Position numbers and translations under genes: made by a program
Part shown: in pieces, positions 1 through 8,043 of the stretch
Position numbering within the stretch: position 1 is the first letter of the stretch
Layout of the letters: every line of letters starts with the position of its first letter
The notes under the pieces: model-generated
Told to the model about the DNA's origin: nothing
What the model saw: only the letters and a program-made list of their open reading frames with translations
Database searches by the model: none
Origin: an uncultured Bacteroidales bacterium
GTDB lineage: Bacteria > Bacteroidota > Bacteroidia > Bacteroidales > P3
Direction: 5' to 3'
Assembly: GCA_900315335.1 (NCBI GenBank)
Contig: OMYR01000003.1
Coordinates: forward strand, 1-37,443
DNA length: 37,443 bases

Positions 1-161
1 AAACGATTTTTTGAACGTTTTTATCCAATTTTGAAACATTTTTTGGCAAAAGCAAAACAAAGAAATGGTACTTTTTTGAGAATATTCCGGCTAAAAAAGA
101 TGATTATTGTACTAAAATGAAGAATTACTATGCCATAAATCTAATATCTCTAAACAAAAAA

Positions 162-237
162 TTAGTGTTTAACATTAATAAATTAGTGTTAAACATCATT
201 AAAATAATCTCACACACTAATTCCGTAATATCACATA
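162..237. repeat. 21-nt tandem array 1
   Basis: Four consecutive units start at 162, 183, 204 and 225 (the last is partial). The first two are of the palindromic type, with cores GTGTTTAACATTAA and GTGTTAAACATC. The last two carry the CTCACACAC / ATCACATAG variant. The period is exactly 21 nt. The same unit recurs in six other intergenic regions of the window. The array lies beyond the terminator of the leftward TPR gene. Confidence 0.75.
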
Positions 238-307
238 GAAATCATTTCTTTTACTATGAAAATATTTTCCTATATATATTAATGTATGTTTTTTGAATAA
301 AGTAATT

Positions 308-340
308 AAAAAAACGCCCGAAAATTAAAACCTTCGGACG
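308..340 (-). terminator. Rho-independent terminator after the TPR gene
   Basis: Read on the minus strand, CGTCCGAA and TTCGGGCG pair over 8 positions (one G-U) around a 10-nt loop, followed by a run of seven T. It sits about 65 nt past the stop of the leftward TPR gene and probably ends the T9SS-cargo/TPR transcript. Confidence 0.75.
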
Positions 341-404
341 TCTTACTTTTTTGACTACTTCGTCTTATCACCCACCACAAGGCGAAAATGACAGAGTAAG
401 TATA

Positions 405-692
405 TCAAGGATTATACATAGTTTTATCGTAAAAATTCAAAATATCAATGCAGATGCGGCGCATAGTAGTAGCAGGATTTTTAGGGTTTATGCCTATGGC
501 TGTCGTGTAACTGTTTATGGCATCTTGCCATTGCTCTTGCTTTTTGTATATATTGCCTTTGAGATACCATGCCATATCATCGTCTTTATGCGTTTGAAGA
601 AAATTATCCACAAGTTCCATAGCCTTATTGTAATCTTCCTGCTCCGTCAAAGACCTGACACCATTTAATATATATTCATTATTTGCTTCCAT
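405..692 (-). CDS. Small tetratricopeptide-repeat protein
   Basis: This is a 95-residue soluble protein without a signal peptide. Residues about 20-75 form two TPR helices-turn-helices: the segment DDMAWYLKGNIYKKQEQWQD followed by AINSYTTAIGINPKNP has the W-LG-Y-A-P spacing of a TPR. Such short TPR proteins act as protein-interaction scaffolds, and no partner can be read from the sequence. It lies 39 nt downstream of the T9SS cargo gene in the same direction and ahead of a terminator, so the two are probably co-transcribed. The cytoplasmic location is inferred from the missing signal peptide. The TPR call is firm; the function is unknown. Confidence 0.75.
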   Translation of the reverse strand: MEANNEYILNGVRSLTEQEDYNKAMELVDNFLQTHKDDDMAWYLKGNIYKKQEQWQDAINSYTTAIGINPKNPATTMRRICIDILNFYDKTMYNP

Positions 693-731
693 TCCAATAT
701 TCTTTTTTGCTATTCAACACTCAATTGCACA

Positions 732-3551
732 TTAATTATATATCATAAATGTACCTGCCTTTTGCATCAAACGATCAGGCGAATCCGAATGATGATATGT
801 AGCATACCAAGTATAAACGCCTGACTTCACTACCTCTCCTTTATATGTACAATCCCAAGCCTGCGTTACGTCATCGGTTTCAAATACTAACGTTCCCCAA
901 CGATTAAAGATTTTCAAATTAAAATCATAAATATTATCCACAACAACCTTGAACTGTCTGTTATCGTCTATATTTGAATGTATATAAATACCCGTCGGAG
1001 CCCAAATATGATGTTCGCGAACAACAGATATAGGTGTCGTTATCGAATCAACACAACCATATCCCGTTATACCTGTCAAAGTTACATAATAAGTAAGTAC
1101 TGAATCTTCCACTTCAAAAGTGTGTCTGAAATTCTTATCAGTTGAAGTAGCACCATCGCTTATCGTCCAAATCCTATCAACAATGCCCGTCGTCTTATCA
1201 TTAAATACAACAACAGGAGTAAGTTCGTCAATATAATCAGGTGTCATCGTCATAACAGGTACAGGCTTCTTTTCAACATATACCGTCATTGAGGCTGTGG
1301 ATTCACAATGCAATTCCGGATTGCTATATGCCGTTACCGTGTATTTCGTTGTCGCTTCCGGAGAAACGGTATATTCTGACAAATTTCCTTGATTGACTGA
1401 CGCATCGTTTGTAGACCAAACATATCCTTCCGCTTCGCCAATAACACCGACTAACGCCGTTTCTTGTTCGCATATCTTAGCATCCTCGTAACATTGAACC
1501 TCCGGTATAGGATATACATTGACCGTAGTTGTTTTGGTTGTCGCACAAGAGGCAAGTTTTGTCGTTACCGTTACAACATATTCGGTTGTTTGGTCAGGTT
1601 TAACCTCAATGGTCTTTGTTGTCTCGGCAGTTCCCCAAGTATATGAAACTTCTCCTGCATCATGCTCCGCTGTCAGTTTTGTGGAATTACCCTTACAAAT
1701 ATCTTTCGTTCCAGTTATATCAACAACAGGATATTTTACGACAGTTATCTTCGCATCATCCGTTGCACTACAATTTCTATTGTCTGTAAGTTTCAAAGTA
1801 AGCGTTCCCGTTGCTACGGGCTTAAAATCTGCCGTCATTGAAGAACTTACCGGATTGCCACCAAAAGTCCATAGATATGTATTTGTCTCTACTAATTCGT
1901 TCAAAGCCTCGGTATATACAACATTCTTACCCTCACAAACTGAGGTATCCTCGCCTATACTTACATTTACTTTTCTATTGACTATCCAACAAGAATCATA
2001 TCTCTGACAAAGGGTGTCATTCTTGTTGCCATCCTTGAAGTTAATAATATGAAATTTGTAAAACACTTTTTCAACATCGGGATCTTGCGGAACGGTAGCA
2101 GTACCATTAAGGATTTGCTGTGCTGCAAGGCTCGTCGGCTCAACGAAATGGTATTCATCGCCACCTGTAAATCTAAAAGTAACTCTATCTCCTGCACAAA
2201 TGGTGTCATACATAGAAAGAGAGTCTGTATTCATGGCAACCGTACCTGCATTATCGGCACTATTGTGTGAAATAGTCAAAGAAGGAACATTCAAAGGGTG
2301 AATCAAAATAGAGTCCCAAACATCAAACTCCAAGCCGTCCTCTTGACGAGTAACATTCATCTTGCAATAATACCAAGTATCGCCTTCATCTTCACTCGGA
2401 TTGGCAATAACCTGATTATTGCTGTTCGGCGTCAATGTTTGCATTACACCTTGTTGCGGTCCTGAGGAATTTTTCTTATACCAAGTGTAATAGTAAGGCA
2501 ATTCTCCGACAGGTTTTATACGCCAAGCCTCGTTGGTTGCTTCCCAAACGGTGTTATTGTAAGATTGAGTTTTTGGCGTACCGCCATTAGGTGCGTATTG
2601 ATTATTGGTAATGGCAAGCGATTCGGTTGCATCTAAATTTTGAATACCCAATATCGCATTGGAACCATTGGTTGAAGTTTTGGCAGGTTTCCTCTTCAAA
2701 TAAAATTCAATAACATTTGTCGTTTCATATAAAACAATCATAGAAGAAATATTAGCCGTATCGGCACTACCATAATTACCAAAAGAAGGTATATCATAAA
2801 AGGTAAGAATACACATACGGCAAGGATATTCACCTGAGAACTTGATATACATACCTTGATTTCCCTGTGCGTTACCATAATGGATATCAAACCAAGGTCC
2901 GTTTATGGAATTAAACGTAGGGTTCTTTTCACTTCCCCACATATCTCTATTATCCGGTAATGGTTGTGAAGTACTATAAGGACAATGCAAATAACTTCCC
3001 GCAGTAGGAGGAGTGTAAAGATTGATACCTTGCTGCTGAGCATACGCAAGCATAGGGCTACTGCTGTTAAACATATGAAGACCGCCATTGGAATTAGGCA
3101 TAACGGTTGAGAAAGACTCATCATAAAAGAAAAATTTGAAGCCCGGAGTATCCGAATCCGGATTAGGCGGGAAATAATAATCAAAGTTAAACAACGCTCC
3201 CCAACAGTCATCAACAGGCAGAGCCAATTTTTCTCCTAAATTACCATTCGCCGGATTAAATGCAATGGGCGGGTCGTAAGATATTTTTTCGTAAGTGTAA
3301 TATCCATTATCAGGGTCGGGATAGCCAGGTGCAAAACCTATGGGCAAAAGTATTCTCGATGCTGTATCGCAAGTAAGAGTTATACCATCTGTACGCTGCG
3401 CAGCCGAAAATACTACGGTATCTTCTCCAATTAATTCTTGAATTTCAATATTGGCACAACCCTGAGCCGCATTCTGTGCGAATACATTTGTGGAAACGCA
3501 ACAAAGTATTGCCAAAGACAAAACAACAAATAAATTCTTTAAATTATACAT
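732..3551 (-). CDS. T9SS cargo protein with gliding-type (type B) C-terminal domain
   Basis: A 939-residue secreted protein. Residues 1-25 are a signal peptide ending in FAQ. The N-terminal half (about 30-400) is rich in aromatic residues, Gly and Asn and looks like a beta-sandwich region. Residues about 420-840 contain several Ig/PKD-like segments (for example DTSVCEGKNVVYT, VDITGTKDICKGNSTKLTA), each with paired cysteines. The last 85 residues (IYIHSNIDDNRQFKVV, then LKIFNRWGTLVFET and a terminal KAGTFMIYN) match the gliding-motility-associated CTD, the type B sorting signal of the type IX secretion system. The product should cross the outer membrane and be surface-attached or released. It may be an adhesin, since no catalytic motif is visible. 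The TPR gene follows 39 nt downstream. Confidence 0.85.
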   Translation of the reverse strand: MYNLKNLFVVLSLAILCCVSTNVFAQNAAQGCANIEIQELIGEDTVVFSAAQRTDGITLTCDTASRILLPIGFAPGYPDPDNGYYTYEKISYDPPIAFNPANGNLGEKLALPVDDCWGALFNFDYYFPPNPDSDTPGFKFFFYDESFSTVMPNSNGGLHMFNSSSPMLAYAQQQGINLYTPPTAGSYLHCPYSTSQPLPDNRDMWGSEKNPTFNSINGPWFDIHYGNAQGNQGMYIKFSGEYPCRMCILTFYDIPSFGNYGSADTANISSMIVLYETTNVIEFYLKRKPAKTSTNGSNAILGIQNLDATESLAITNNQYAPNGGTPKTQSYNNTVWEATNEAWRIKPVGELPYYYTWYKKNSSGPQQGVMQTLTPNSNNQVIANPSEDEGDTWYYCKMNVTRQEDGLEFDVWDSILIHPLNVPSLTISHNSADNAGTVAMNTDSLSMYDTICAGDRVTFRFTGGDEYHFVEPTSLAAQQILNGTATVPQDPDVEKVFYKFHIINFKDGNKNDTLCQRYDSCWIVNRKVNVSIGEDTSVCEGKNVVYTEALNELVETNTYLWTFGGNPVSSSMTADFKPVATGTLTLKLTDNRNCSATDDAKITVVKYPVVDITGTKDICKGNSTKLTAEHDAGEVSYTWGTAETTKTIEVKPDQTTEYVVTVTTKLASCATTKTTTVNVYPIPEVQCYEDAKICEQETALVGVIGEAEGYVWSTNDASVNQGNLSEYTVSPEATTKYTVTAYSNPELHCESTASMTVYVEKKPVPVMTMTPDYIDELTPVVVFNDKTTGIVDRIWTISDGATSTDKNFRHTFEVEDSVLTYYVTLTGITGYGCVDSITTPISVVREHHIWAPTGIYIHSNIDDNRQFKVVVDNIYDFNLKIFNRWGTLVFETDDVTQAWDCTYKGEVVKSGVYTWYATYHHSDSPDRLMQKAGTFMIYN

Positions 3552-3595
3552 ATTAATGATGTGTGTTTATCTTAATAACTAAATTCCTCTTACTC

Positions 3596-3627
3596 ACAAG
3601 ATAAAAATATTGCGTGTTTTTATCAAA
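3596..3627 (-). promoter_or_regulatory. Candidate promoter of the T9SS cargo gene
   Basis: On the minus strand TTTG (3624-3627) is followed after 20 nt by TATCTTGT (3596-3603), one mismatch from the Bacteroidetes -7 element TAnnTTTG. It lies about 45 nt before the cargo start codon. The call rests on consensus matching only. Confidence 0.4.
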
Positions 3628-3648
3628 ATAGTGTCCCCAATTATTTTT

Positions 3649-3690
3649 CTAATGTTTAACACTGATAAATTAATGTTTAACATTAAAAAT
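3649..3690. repeat. 21-nt tandem array 2 (two units)
   Basis: Two adjacent 21-nt units of the palindromic type, with cores AATGTTTAACACTGATAAA and AATGTTTAACATTAAAAAT. This is the shortest member of the family and the only one lying between two divergent promoters. Confidence 0.7.
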
Positions 3691-3869
3691 GCAAATTTAA
3701 GAACTTTTCAACAAAAAGACACTCTTTTTATATTTTTTTTGCAAAACAAGTACTTTTTTAGAGAATAAATCGTTGGGATAATATGCAATAAAAATGCGCA
3801 AAATAGTTACGCGAGACAAAAGCGATTACAAAGCAAAGCGATAAAAACATTAAAAAAGATAAAAAAAAT

Positions 3870-3900
3870 TTTGTCAGTTCAAATAAATGGCGTAATTTTG
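3870..3900 (+). promoter_or_regulatory. Promoter of rpmG, Bacteroidetes consensus
   Basis: TTTG (3870-3873), a spacer of exactly 19 nt, then TAATTTTG (3893-3900) match the primary sigma consensus TTTG-N19-TAnnTTTG of Bacteroidetes. The rpmG start codon lies 27 nt further on. Confidence 0.75.
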
Positions 3901-3927
3901 CAAACTCAAAAAAAAATTGTTACAACG

Positions 3928-4116
3928 ATGGCAAAGAAACAGAAAGACGTTAGAGTACAGGTTATATTGGAATGTACAGAGCAGAAAAATTCGGGAGTTG
4001 CTGGAATTTCACGTTATGTTACAACAAAATCAAAAAAGAATACTCCTGAAAGATTGGAATTAAAGAAATACAACCCTTATTTGAAAAAAGTAACGGTTCA
4101 TAAGGAAATTAAATAA
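3928..4116 (+). CDS. rpmG: 50S ribosomal protein L33
   Basis: A 62-residue basic protein of the large ribosomal subunit. The sequence [19 protein letters not shown], then [23 protein letters not shown] and a terminal [10 protein letters not shown], is the L33 pattern. The reading frame is open further upstream, but the ATG at 3928 gives the normal L33 N-terminus and sits 27 nt after a consensus promoter, so I use it. Only one Cys (in LECTEQ) is present, so it is the zinc-free C-minus type. DUF4295 follows after 15 nt. The usual partner rpmB (L28) does not precede it here. Confidence 0.93.
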   Translation: MAKKQKDVRVQVILECTEQKNSGVAGISRYVTTKSKKNTPERLELKKYNPYLKKVTVHKEIK

Positions 4117-4131
4117 TAAGGAGATTAGAAA

Positions 4132-4290
4132 ATGGCAAAGAAAGTAGTTGCAACATTGAAGACTAAGGACGGTGCAAGTTTCGCAAAAGTTATCAGAACT
4201 GTACGTTCAAAGAAAACCGGAGCATATATCTTCACAGAAGAATTAATGCCCGCAGACCAAGTTAAGGAAGCATTAGCAAAGAAAAAGTAA
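4132..4290 (+). CDS. DUF4295 family small protein
   Basis: A 52-residue Lys-rich protein beginning MAKKVVATLKTKDGASFAKV and ending with AKKK. Members of DUF4295 are Bacteroidetes-specific and typically follow rpmG. The highly basic composition and the position suggest a ribosome-associated protein, but the role is not deduced from the sequence. The ATG at 4132 has an AAGGAG-type sequence ten bases upstream (4118-4123), unusual in this AT-rich clade where Shine-Dalgarno motifs are rare. A terminator-like hairpin follows before ftsY. Confidence 0.85.
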   Translation: MAKKVVATLKTKDGASFAKVIRTVRSKKTGAYIFTEELMPADQVKEALAKKK

Positions 4291-4322
4291 CTTAACAATA
4301 GCATTATTTCAAAAAAATAATC

Positions 4323-4365
4323 GGTAGTTGGTTCTTCTAAAAAGTAGGAATCAATTACCTTTTTT
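4323..4365 (+). terminator. Terminator or attenuator between DUF4295 and ftsY
   Basis: GGTAGTTGGTTC pairs with GAATCAATTACC over 12 positions including G-U pairs, with an inner CTA/TAG stem, and is followed by six T. It should end most of the rpmG-DUF4295 message and allow only part of transcription into ftsY, whose start lies 15 nt on. Confidence 0.75.
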
Positions 4366-4380
4366 GTATAAAAAGAATTT

Positions 4381-5355
4381 ATGGGAATTTTTTCATTTCT
4401 AAAAAAAAGCGATAAACAAACCTTAAATCAGGGTTTGCAGAAAACGAAAGAGAGTGTTTTTAGCAAAATTTCCAAAGCACTAATCGGAAAATCCACTATT
4501 GACGATGATGTTTTGGATAATTTAGAGGAAATTCTCATTGGTGCTGACGTCGGCGTGGATACCACTCTGAAAATAATAGACAGAATACAACAAAGAGTGG
4601 CTAAGGACAAATACATTTCAACAAATGAATTGAACACCTTGCTTAAAGAAGAGATTTCATCTTTGATGCAAGAAAACGTTATAGGCAACGAACCTTTGGA
4701 TTTTTCTTTTCCAAAAGGCGATGTACCGTACGTTATCTTGGTTGTGGGTGTTAATGGCGTTGGCAAAACGACAACAATCGGCAAATTAGCTTATCAATTC
4801 AAACAAGCAGGCAAGAAAGTTGTTTTAGGTGCAGCGGACACTTTTCGTGCAGCGGCTATCGACCAACTAAACATTTGGGCTCAAAGAACAGGCACTGAAA
4901 TAATCGCTCAACAAATGGGTTCAGACCCTGCAAGCGTTGCTTACGACACATTAAAGAGTGCTTTGAGCAAAAAAGCCGATGTTGTAATCATTGATACGGC
5001 AGGACGATTGCACAACAAAATCGGTCTTATGAACGAACTGAGCAAGATAAAAAAAGTTATGCAGAAGTTAGTCCCTACCGCTCCTAATGAAGTGTTATTG
5101 GTCTTAGATGCTTCAACGGGACAGAATGCTATTGAGCAAGCAAAACAATTTACTCAGGCAACAGAGGTTTCGGCATTGGCTTTGACGAAATTGGATGGCA
5201 CGGCAAAAGGTGGTGTGGTTATCGGAATAAGCGATATGTTCAAAATTCCGGTTAGGTATATCGGTCTTGGCGAACAGATGCAAGATTTACAAATTTTCAA
5301 TAGAGAGGCTTTTGTTGAGACTTTGTTTGAAAACACAAGTATTGCTGAAAAATAA
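4381..5355 (+). CDS. ftsY: Signal recognition particle receptor FtsY
   Basis: A GTPase of 324 residues that docks SRP-ribosome complexes at the inner membrane for co-translational insertion. Residues 20-100 form the helical N domain. The G domain shows the P-loop GVNGVGKTT (123-131), DTFRAAAIDQL, DTAGRLHN and the guanine-specificity motif TKLDGTAKGG near residue 270. The acidic A domain of E. coli FtsY is absent, as is usual in Bacteroidetes, and a short N-terminal amphipathic stretch (MGIFSFLKKSDK) could contact membrane. It follows DUF4295 across a terminator-like hairpin. The order rpmG-DUF4295-ftsY-rimO is commonly conserved in the phylum, here with a barrel gene inserted before rimO. Confidence 0.97.
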   Translation: MGIFSFLKKSDKQTLNQGLQKTKESVFSKISKALIGKSTIDDDVLDNLEEILIGADVGVDTTLKIIDRIQQRVAKDKYISTNELNTLLKEEISSLMQENVIGNEPLDFSFPKGDVPYVILVVGVNGVGKTTTIGKLAYQFKQAGKKVVLGAADTFRAAAIDQLNIWAQRTGTEIIAQQMGSDPASVAYDTLKSALSKKADVVIIDTAGRLHNKIGLMNELSKIKKVMQKLVPTAPNEVLLVLDASTGQNAIEQAKQFTQATEVSALALTKLDGTAKGGVVIGISDMFKIPVRYIGLGEQMQDLQIFNREAFVETLFENTSIAEK

Positions 5356-5370
5356 TTTTGCAATAAAGCG

Positions 5371-5454
5371 ATTGGTGGTGTTTAACACTAATTTTTTAGC
5401 ATGAGTAACTAATTTACTAATGTGAGACACTAAAAAAATAATGACACACCTCAA
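5371..5454. repeat. 21-nt tandem array 3
   Basis: Four units start at 5371, 5392, 5413 and 5434. The first contains the palindromic core GGTGTTTAACACTAA. The third, TTTACTAATGTGAGACACTA followed by A, is the reverse complement of the CTCTCACAT variant seen at 21.2 kb. The array starts 16 nt after the ftsY stop and ends well before the barrel gene. Confidence 0.75.
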
Positions 5455-5592
5455 AAAACTTACATCAAACACAAGAAAACGGAATAAATAAGCGATTTTT
5501 TCGTTTATAGAAATAAAAGACAACAACACAATAAAAAAACAACAATTTTTGAAAACGACTAATAGAGTAACTAATAAAAAACAGTAATAGAA

Positions 5593-6345
5593 ATGAAAAA
5601 AATTTTAGTTGCGATAGCAGCAGTCGTTTGTGCCTTAAACTTGAATGCACAAAACCAGCAAGGATGCAAAAATCAGCAAAATTGTCAAAATGACAGCACC
5701 AAAACAAATTGTTGTATGACAAGTCCTCATCACTTTACTATGTCGTTAGGTTACGGTTTCTCACTAAGTGGCGACCATGATAATCTACTACAAAACTACA
5801 ATACTGTCGAAAATCACAATTCAAAGATGCGACACGGTATTGACTATCGTTTGGATTATGAATACAATTTCCACAAAAATTTCGCCGCAGGTGCCGTTTT
5901 CAATATGTATAACGCTTTCGATTCATATTATGAGGGCGACAAAATGTTAGGTTCTTCTTCTGACGATCGTTGGATTTTCTTTGTCGGACCATCATTCACG
6001 GCTCATACCAATGTTATCAGCGAACATTATGTGTTCTTTGCAAAAGCAACAGCTGGACTTATGAATTTCCGTAACGTTCAACGTTGTTTGGTTAATTCAA
6101 CGGATATAATGGGCAACCCTTCCCAAAGTATGGTCGGCACAACCTACAAACGCTATACATTCGGTTATGGACTTAGTGCAGGAGCAAGTTACATTTTCAA
6201 TAAATACTTGTCTTTGGATTGCTCGATAGGTTATATGGGTGGTAACGTTAGCAAAGTTAAAGCCAATGATAAAACTTTTGAATTGGAAGAAAACGAAGAT
6301 TTATCAAGGTTTAACATCAACGTTGGCGTTAAAATCAAATTGTAA
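5593..6345 (+). CDS. Outer-membrane beta-barrel protein
   Basis: A 250-residue exported protein. Residues 1-19 are a signal peptide ending in LNAQ. A short Cys-rich segment follows (five Cys between residues 25 and 42, in CKNQQNC and TNCC). The rest alternates aromatic and polar residues (HHFTMSLGYGFSLSG, YRLDYEYNFHKNFAAGAVFNMY, SLDCSIGYMGGNVSKV) as expected for eight to ten strands, ending NINVGVKIKL. It fits the OMP_b-brl superfamily of small porin-like barrels. The Cys-rich linker after the signal is unusual and could carry disulfides or bind metal. The gene stands alone between ftsY and rimO; the 237 nt upstream hold repeat array 3 and no consensus promoter that I can see. Function unknown. 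Confidence 0.75.
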   Translation: MKKILVAIAAVVCALNLNAQNQQGCKNQQNCQNDSTKTNCCMTSPHHFTMSLGYGFSLSGDHDNLLQNYNTVENHNSKMRHGIDYRLDYEYNFHKNFAAGAVFNMYNAFDSYYEGDKMLGSSSDDRWIFFVGPSFTAHTNVISEHYVFFAKATAGLMNFRNVQRCLVNSTDIMGNPSQSMVGTTYKRYTFGYGLSAGASYIFNKYLSLDCSIGYMGGNVSKVKANDKTFELEENEDLSRFNINVGVKIKL

Positions 6346-6354
6346 AAACAACAC

Positions 6355-6457
6355 AACCATTTGCCAAGGTGTCATAATTTCGCTTTTTGCGGCTTTGACA
6401 AAAAGCATATTAAAGCAGCGGTTTTCGTTTTAAGAAATGACACTTTGGTGAATGGTT
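6355..6457. repeat. Long imperfect inverted repeat with an inner hairpin, before rimO
   Basis: The arm 6355-6375 (AACCATTTGCCAAGGTGTCA then T) pairs with 6437-6457 over 21 positions. The three non-Watson-Crick positions would all be G-U in a plus-strand RNA. Inside lies a perfect 8-bp hairpin, GCTTTTTG (6382-6389) with CAAAAAGC (6399-6406). No T run follows, so it does not look like a terminator. It could be a MITE-like element or a structured leader. Confidence 0.65.
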
Positions 6458-6474
6458 AAACAAATGATACAGGT

Positions 6475-7848
6475 TTGAAAAAAACAATCAAAATAAATTT
6501 TGTAAGTCTTGGCTGTTCAAAAAACACTGTGGATAGCGAAACACTTGCAGGCAGATTGTCAAAAGAAGGTTTTTCGGTAGAATTTAATATGGAAAGACCT
6601 TCTTTTGATTTCGTTGTCATCAACACTTGCGGTTTTATCGACAAGGCAAAGGAAGAAAGTATCAACACCATTTTGGAATTTGTTCAGTTGCGAGAAAACC
6701 TTATAGAAGAGAAAAAGAAAGGATTTAAGATAATAGTTTATGGATGCCTTGCTCAAAGATACCAAGAAGAGTTGAAAAAATCCATAAAGGAAGTAGATTT
6801 TCTTGCAGGTATAATGTCCGATGACAAAATATTTGATTTTATTTTGAAAAACTCCCCAAAGCCTACCTTAACTATCCAAAACAAAGACCTCTCAACAGAA
6901 ATCACAAAACCTATAACCGAACAAATTTACAGGCGACAATTATCCACCGTCAAGCATTATGCATACCTTAAAATTTCGGAAGGCTGCGATCGCCGTTGTG
7001 CCTTTTGTGCAATTCCGCTGATTAAAGGCAAACATATCTCCCGCCCTATCGAAGACATAGTTGCAGAAGCCCAAACACTGATTAAACAAGGAGTGAAAGA
7101 ACTTATACTTATCGCCCAAGACACATCATATTACGGTTTGGATTTATATAAAAAACGTATGCTGCCCGAGCTTCTCAAAGAACTAATCAAAACAGATATT
7201 CATTGGATAAGACTTCAATACTCCTACCCTAATCAATTCCCTACCGAGGTATTGGATTTAATGAAAAAGAGCAATAAAATCTGTCATTACTTGGATATGC
7301 CCCTTCAACATATCAACAATAGGATTTTGGAAGCGATGAACAGAAACATCACATCATCGGAAATCGTTTCTTTGATTGATGAAATACGTTCCAAGGTTAA
7401 TGACATCGCTTTTCGCACAACACTTATCGTTGGTTTTCCAAGCGAAACAAAAGAGGAGTTTAATGAATTGAGCGATTTTGTAAGCAAGATTAAATTTGAC
7501 AGAATGGGTGCTTTCACTTATTCTAAGGAAGAGGGTACTAAGGCGGGAGAGATGAAAGACAGCGTTACACCGAAAGAAAAACAAAGACGTTTGGACGTTT
7601 TAACGGATATTCAACAGGAAATATCTTTTACTCTAAACCAACAAAAAATAGGTAAGACCTTTGAGACCATTATTGATAGAACCGAAGGCGAATATTTTAT
7701 CGGCAGAACGCAATATGATTCGCCCGAAGTGGATAACGAAGTTTTGATTGCAATCAAAGATTTTCCCGACACAAAAATAGGCGAATTTTACAATGTTCTT
7801 ATTAAGGACGCCACCGAATTTGATTTGTACGGAGAAGTCGTTGGGTAA
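6475..7848 (+). CDS. rimO: Ribosomal protein S12 methylthiotransferase RimO
   Basis: A radical-SAM enzyme that adds a methylthio group to the conserved Asp of ribosomal protein S12. The N-terminal UPF0004 domain carries the three cluster cysteines C14 (LGCSKN), C52 (NTCGFI) and C91 (YGCLAQ). The radical-SAM cysteines are C171, C175 and C178 in EGCDRRCAFCAIP. A TRAM domain occupies about 390-457. The length of 457 is slightly above the usual 430-440. The start is a TTG at 6475: an in-frame stop lies at 6457-6459, no ATG lies between, and MKKTIKINFVSLGCSKN is the expected N-terminus. The context after ftsY is typical. A long inverted repeat ends 17 nt before the start. Confidence 0.95.
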   Translation: MKKTIKINFVSLGCSKNTVDSETLAGRLSKEGFSVEFNMERPSFDFVVINTCGFIDKAKEESINTILEFVQLRENLIEEKKKGFKIIVYGCLAQRYQEELKKSIKEVDFLAGIMSDDKIFDFILKNSPKPTLTIQNKDLSTEITKPITEQIYRRQLSTVKHYAYLKISEGCDRRCAFCAIPLIKGKHISRPIEDIVAEAQTLIKQGVKELILIAQDTSYYGLDLYKKRMLPELLKELIKTDIHWIRLQYSYPNQFPTEVLDLMKKSNKICHYLDMPLQHINNRILEAMNRNITSSEIVSLIDEIRSKVNDIAFRTTLIVGFPSETKEEFNELSDFVSKIKFDRMGAFTYSKEEGTKAGEMKDSVTPKEKQRRLDVLTDIQQEISFTLNQQKIGKTFETIIDRTEGEYFIGRTQYDSPEVDNEVLIAIKDFPDTKIGEFYNVLIKDATEFDLYGEVVG

Positions 7849-7959
7849 ATTTTTTGCGCACTTGCAATCATTATTAATATATAGGTGTAAAACACTTTGT
7901 CGCTGCTTTTCGCTACAAGGAATTTACGAAACGACAATATCTTAATAAAAAGCGTGTTA

Positions 7960-8043
7960 CTGATGTTTAACACTAATCAATTAATGTTTAACACTATTTT
8001 GACAGTGTTAAACATTAATTTTTTAATTTCACATATTATTTTT
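7960..8043. repeat. 21-nt tandem array 4
   Basis: Four units start at 7960, 7981, 8002 and 8023. Three are of the palindromic type (TGATGTTTAACACTAA, TTAATGTTTAACACTA, CAGTGTTAAACATTAA). The last ends AATTTCACATATTATTTTT. The whole array aligns unit by unit with the reverse complement of array 7 near 29.3 kb. Confidence 0.8.

Larger units (their letters stand above)
1..404. other. Intergenic region at left edge, no gene
   Basis: No credible coding sequence is visible in this AT-rich stretch. It holds a four-unit 21-nt repeat array (162-237) and a rho-independent terminator reading leftwards (308-340). The rest, including 1-160 and 238-307, shows nothing I can name. Confidence 0.7.
3552..3927. 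other. Divergent intergenic region between the T9SS cargo gene and rpmG
   Basis: 376 nt without a gene. It holds a leftward promoter candidate (3596-3627), a two-unit 21-nt repeat (3649-3690) and a strong rightward promoter (3870-3900). Both transcription units therefore appear to start here, with the repeat between them. I see no further structure. Confidence 0.65.

Noticed and set aside
351-668. Plus-strand frame opposite the TPR gene
   Set aside because: It is the antisense of a clear TPR protein and has no recognisable motif.
7868-7905. Terminator after rimO
   Set aside because: AGGTGT-AAA-ACACTT is a six-pair stem without a T run, too weak to call.
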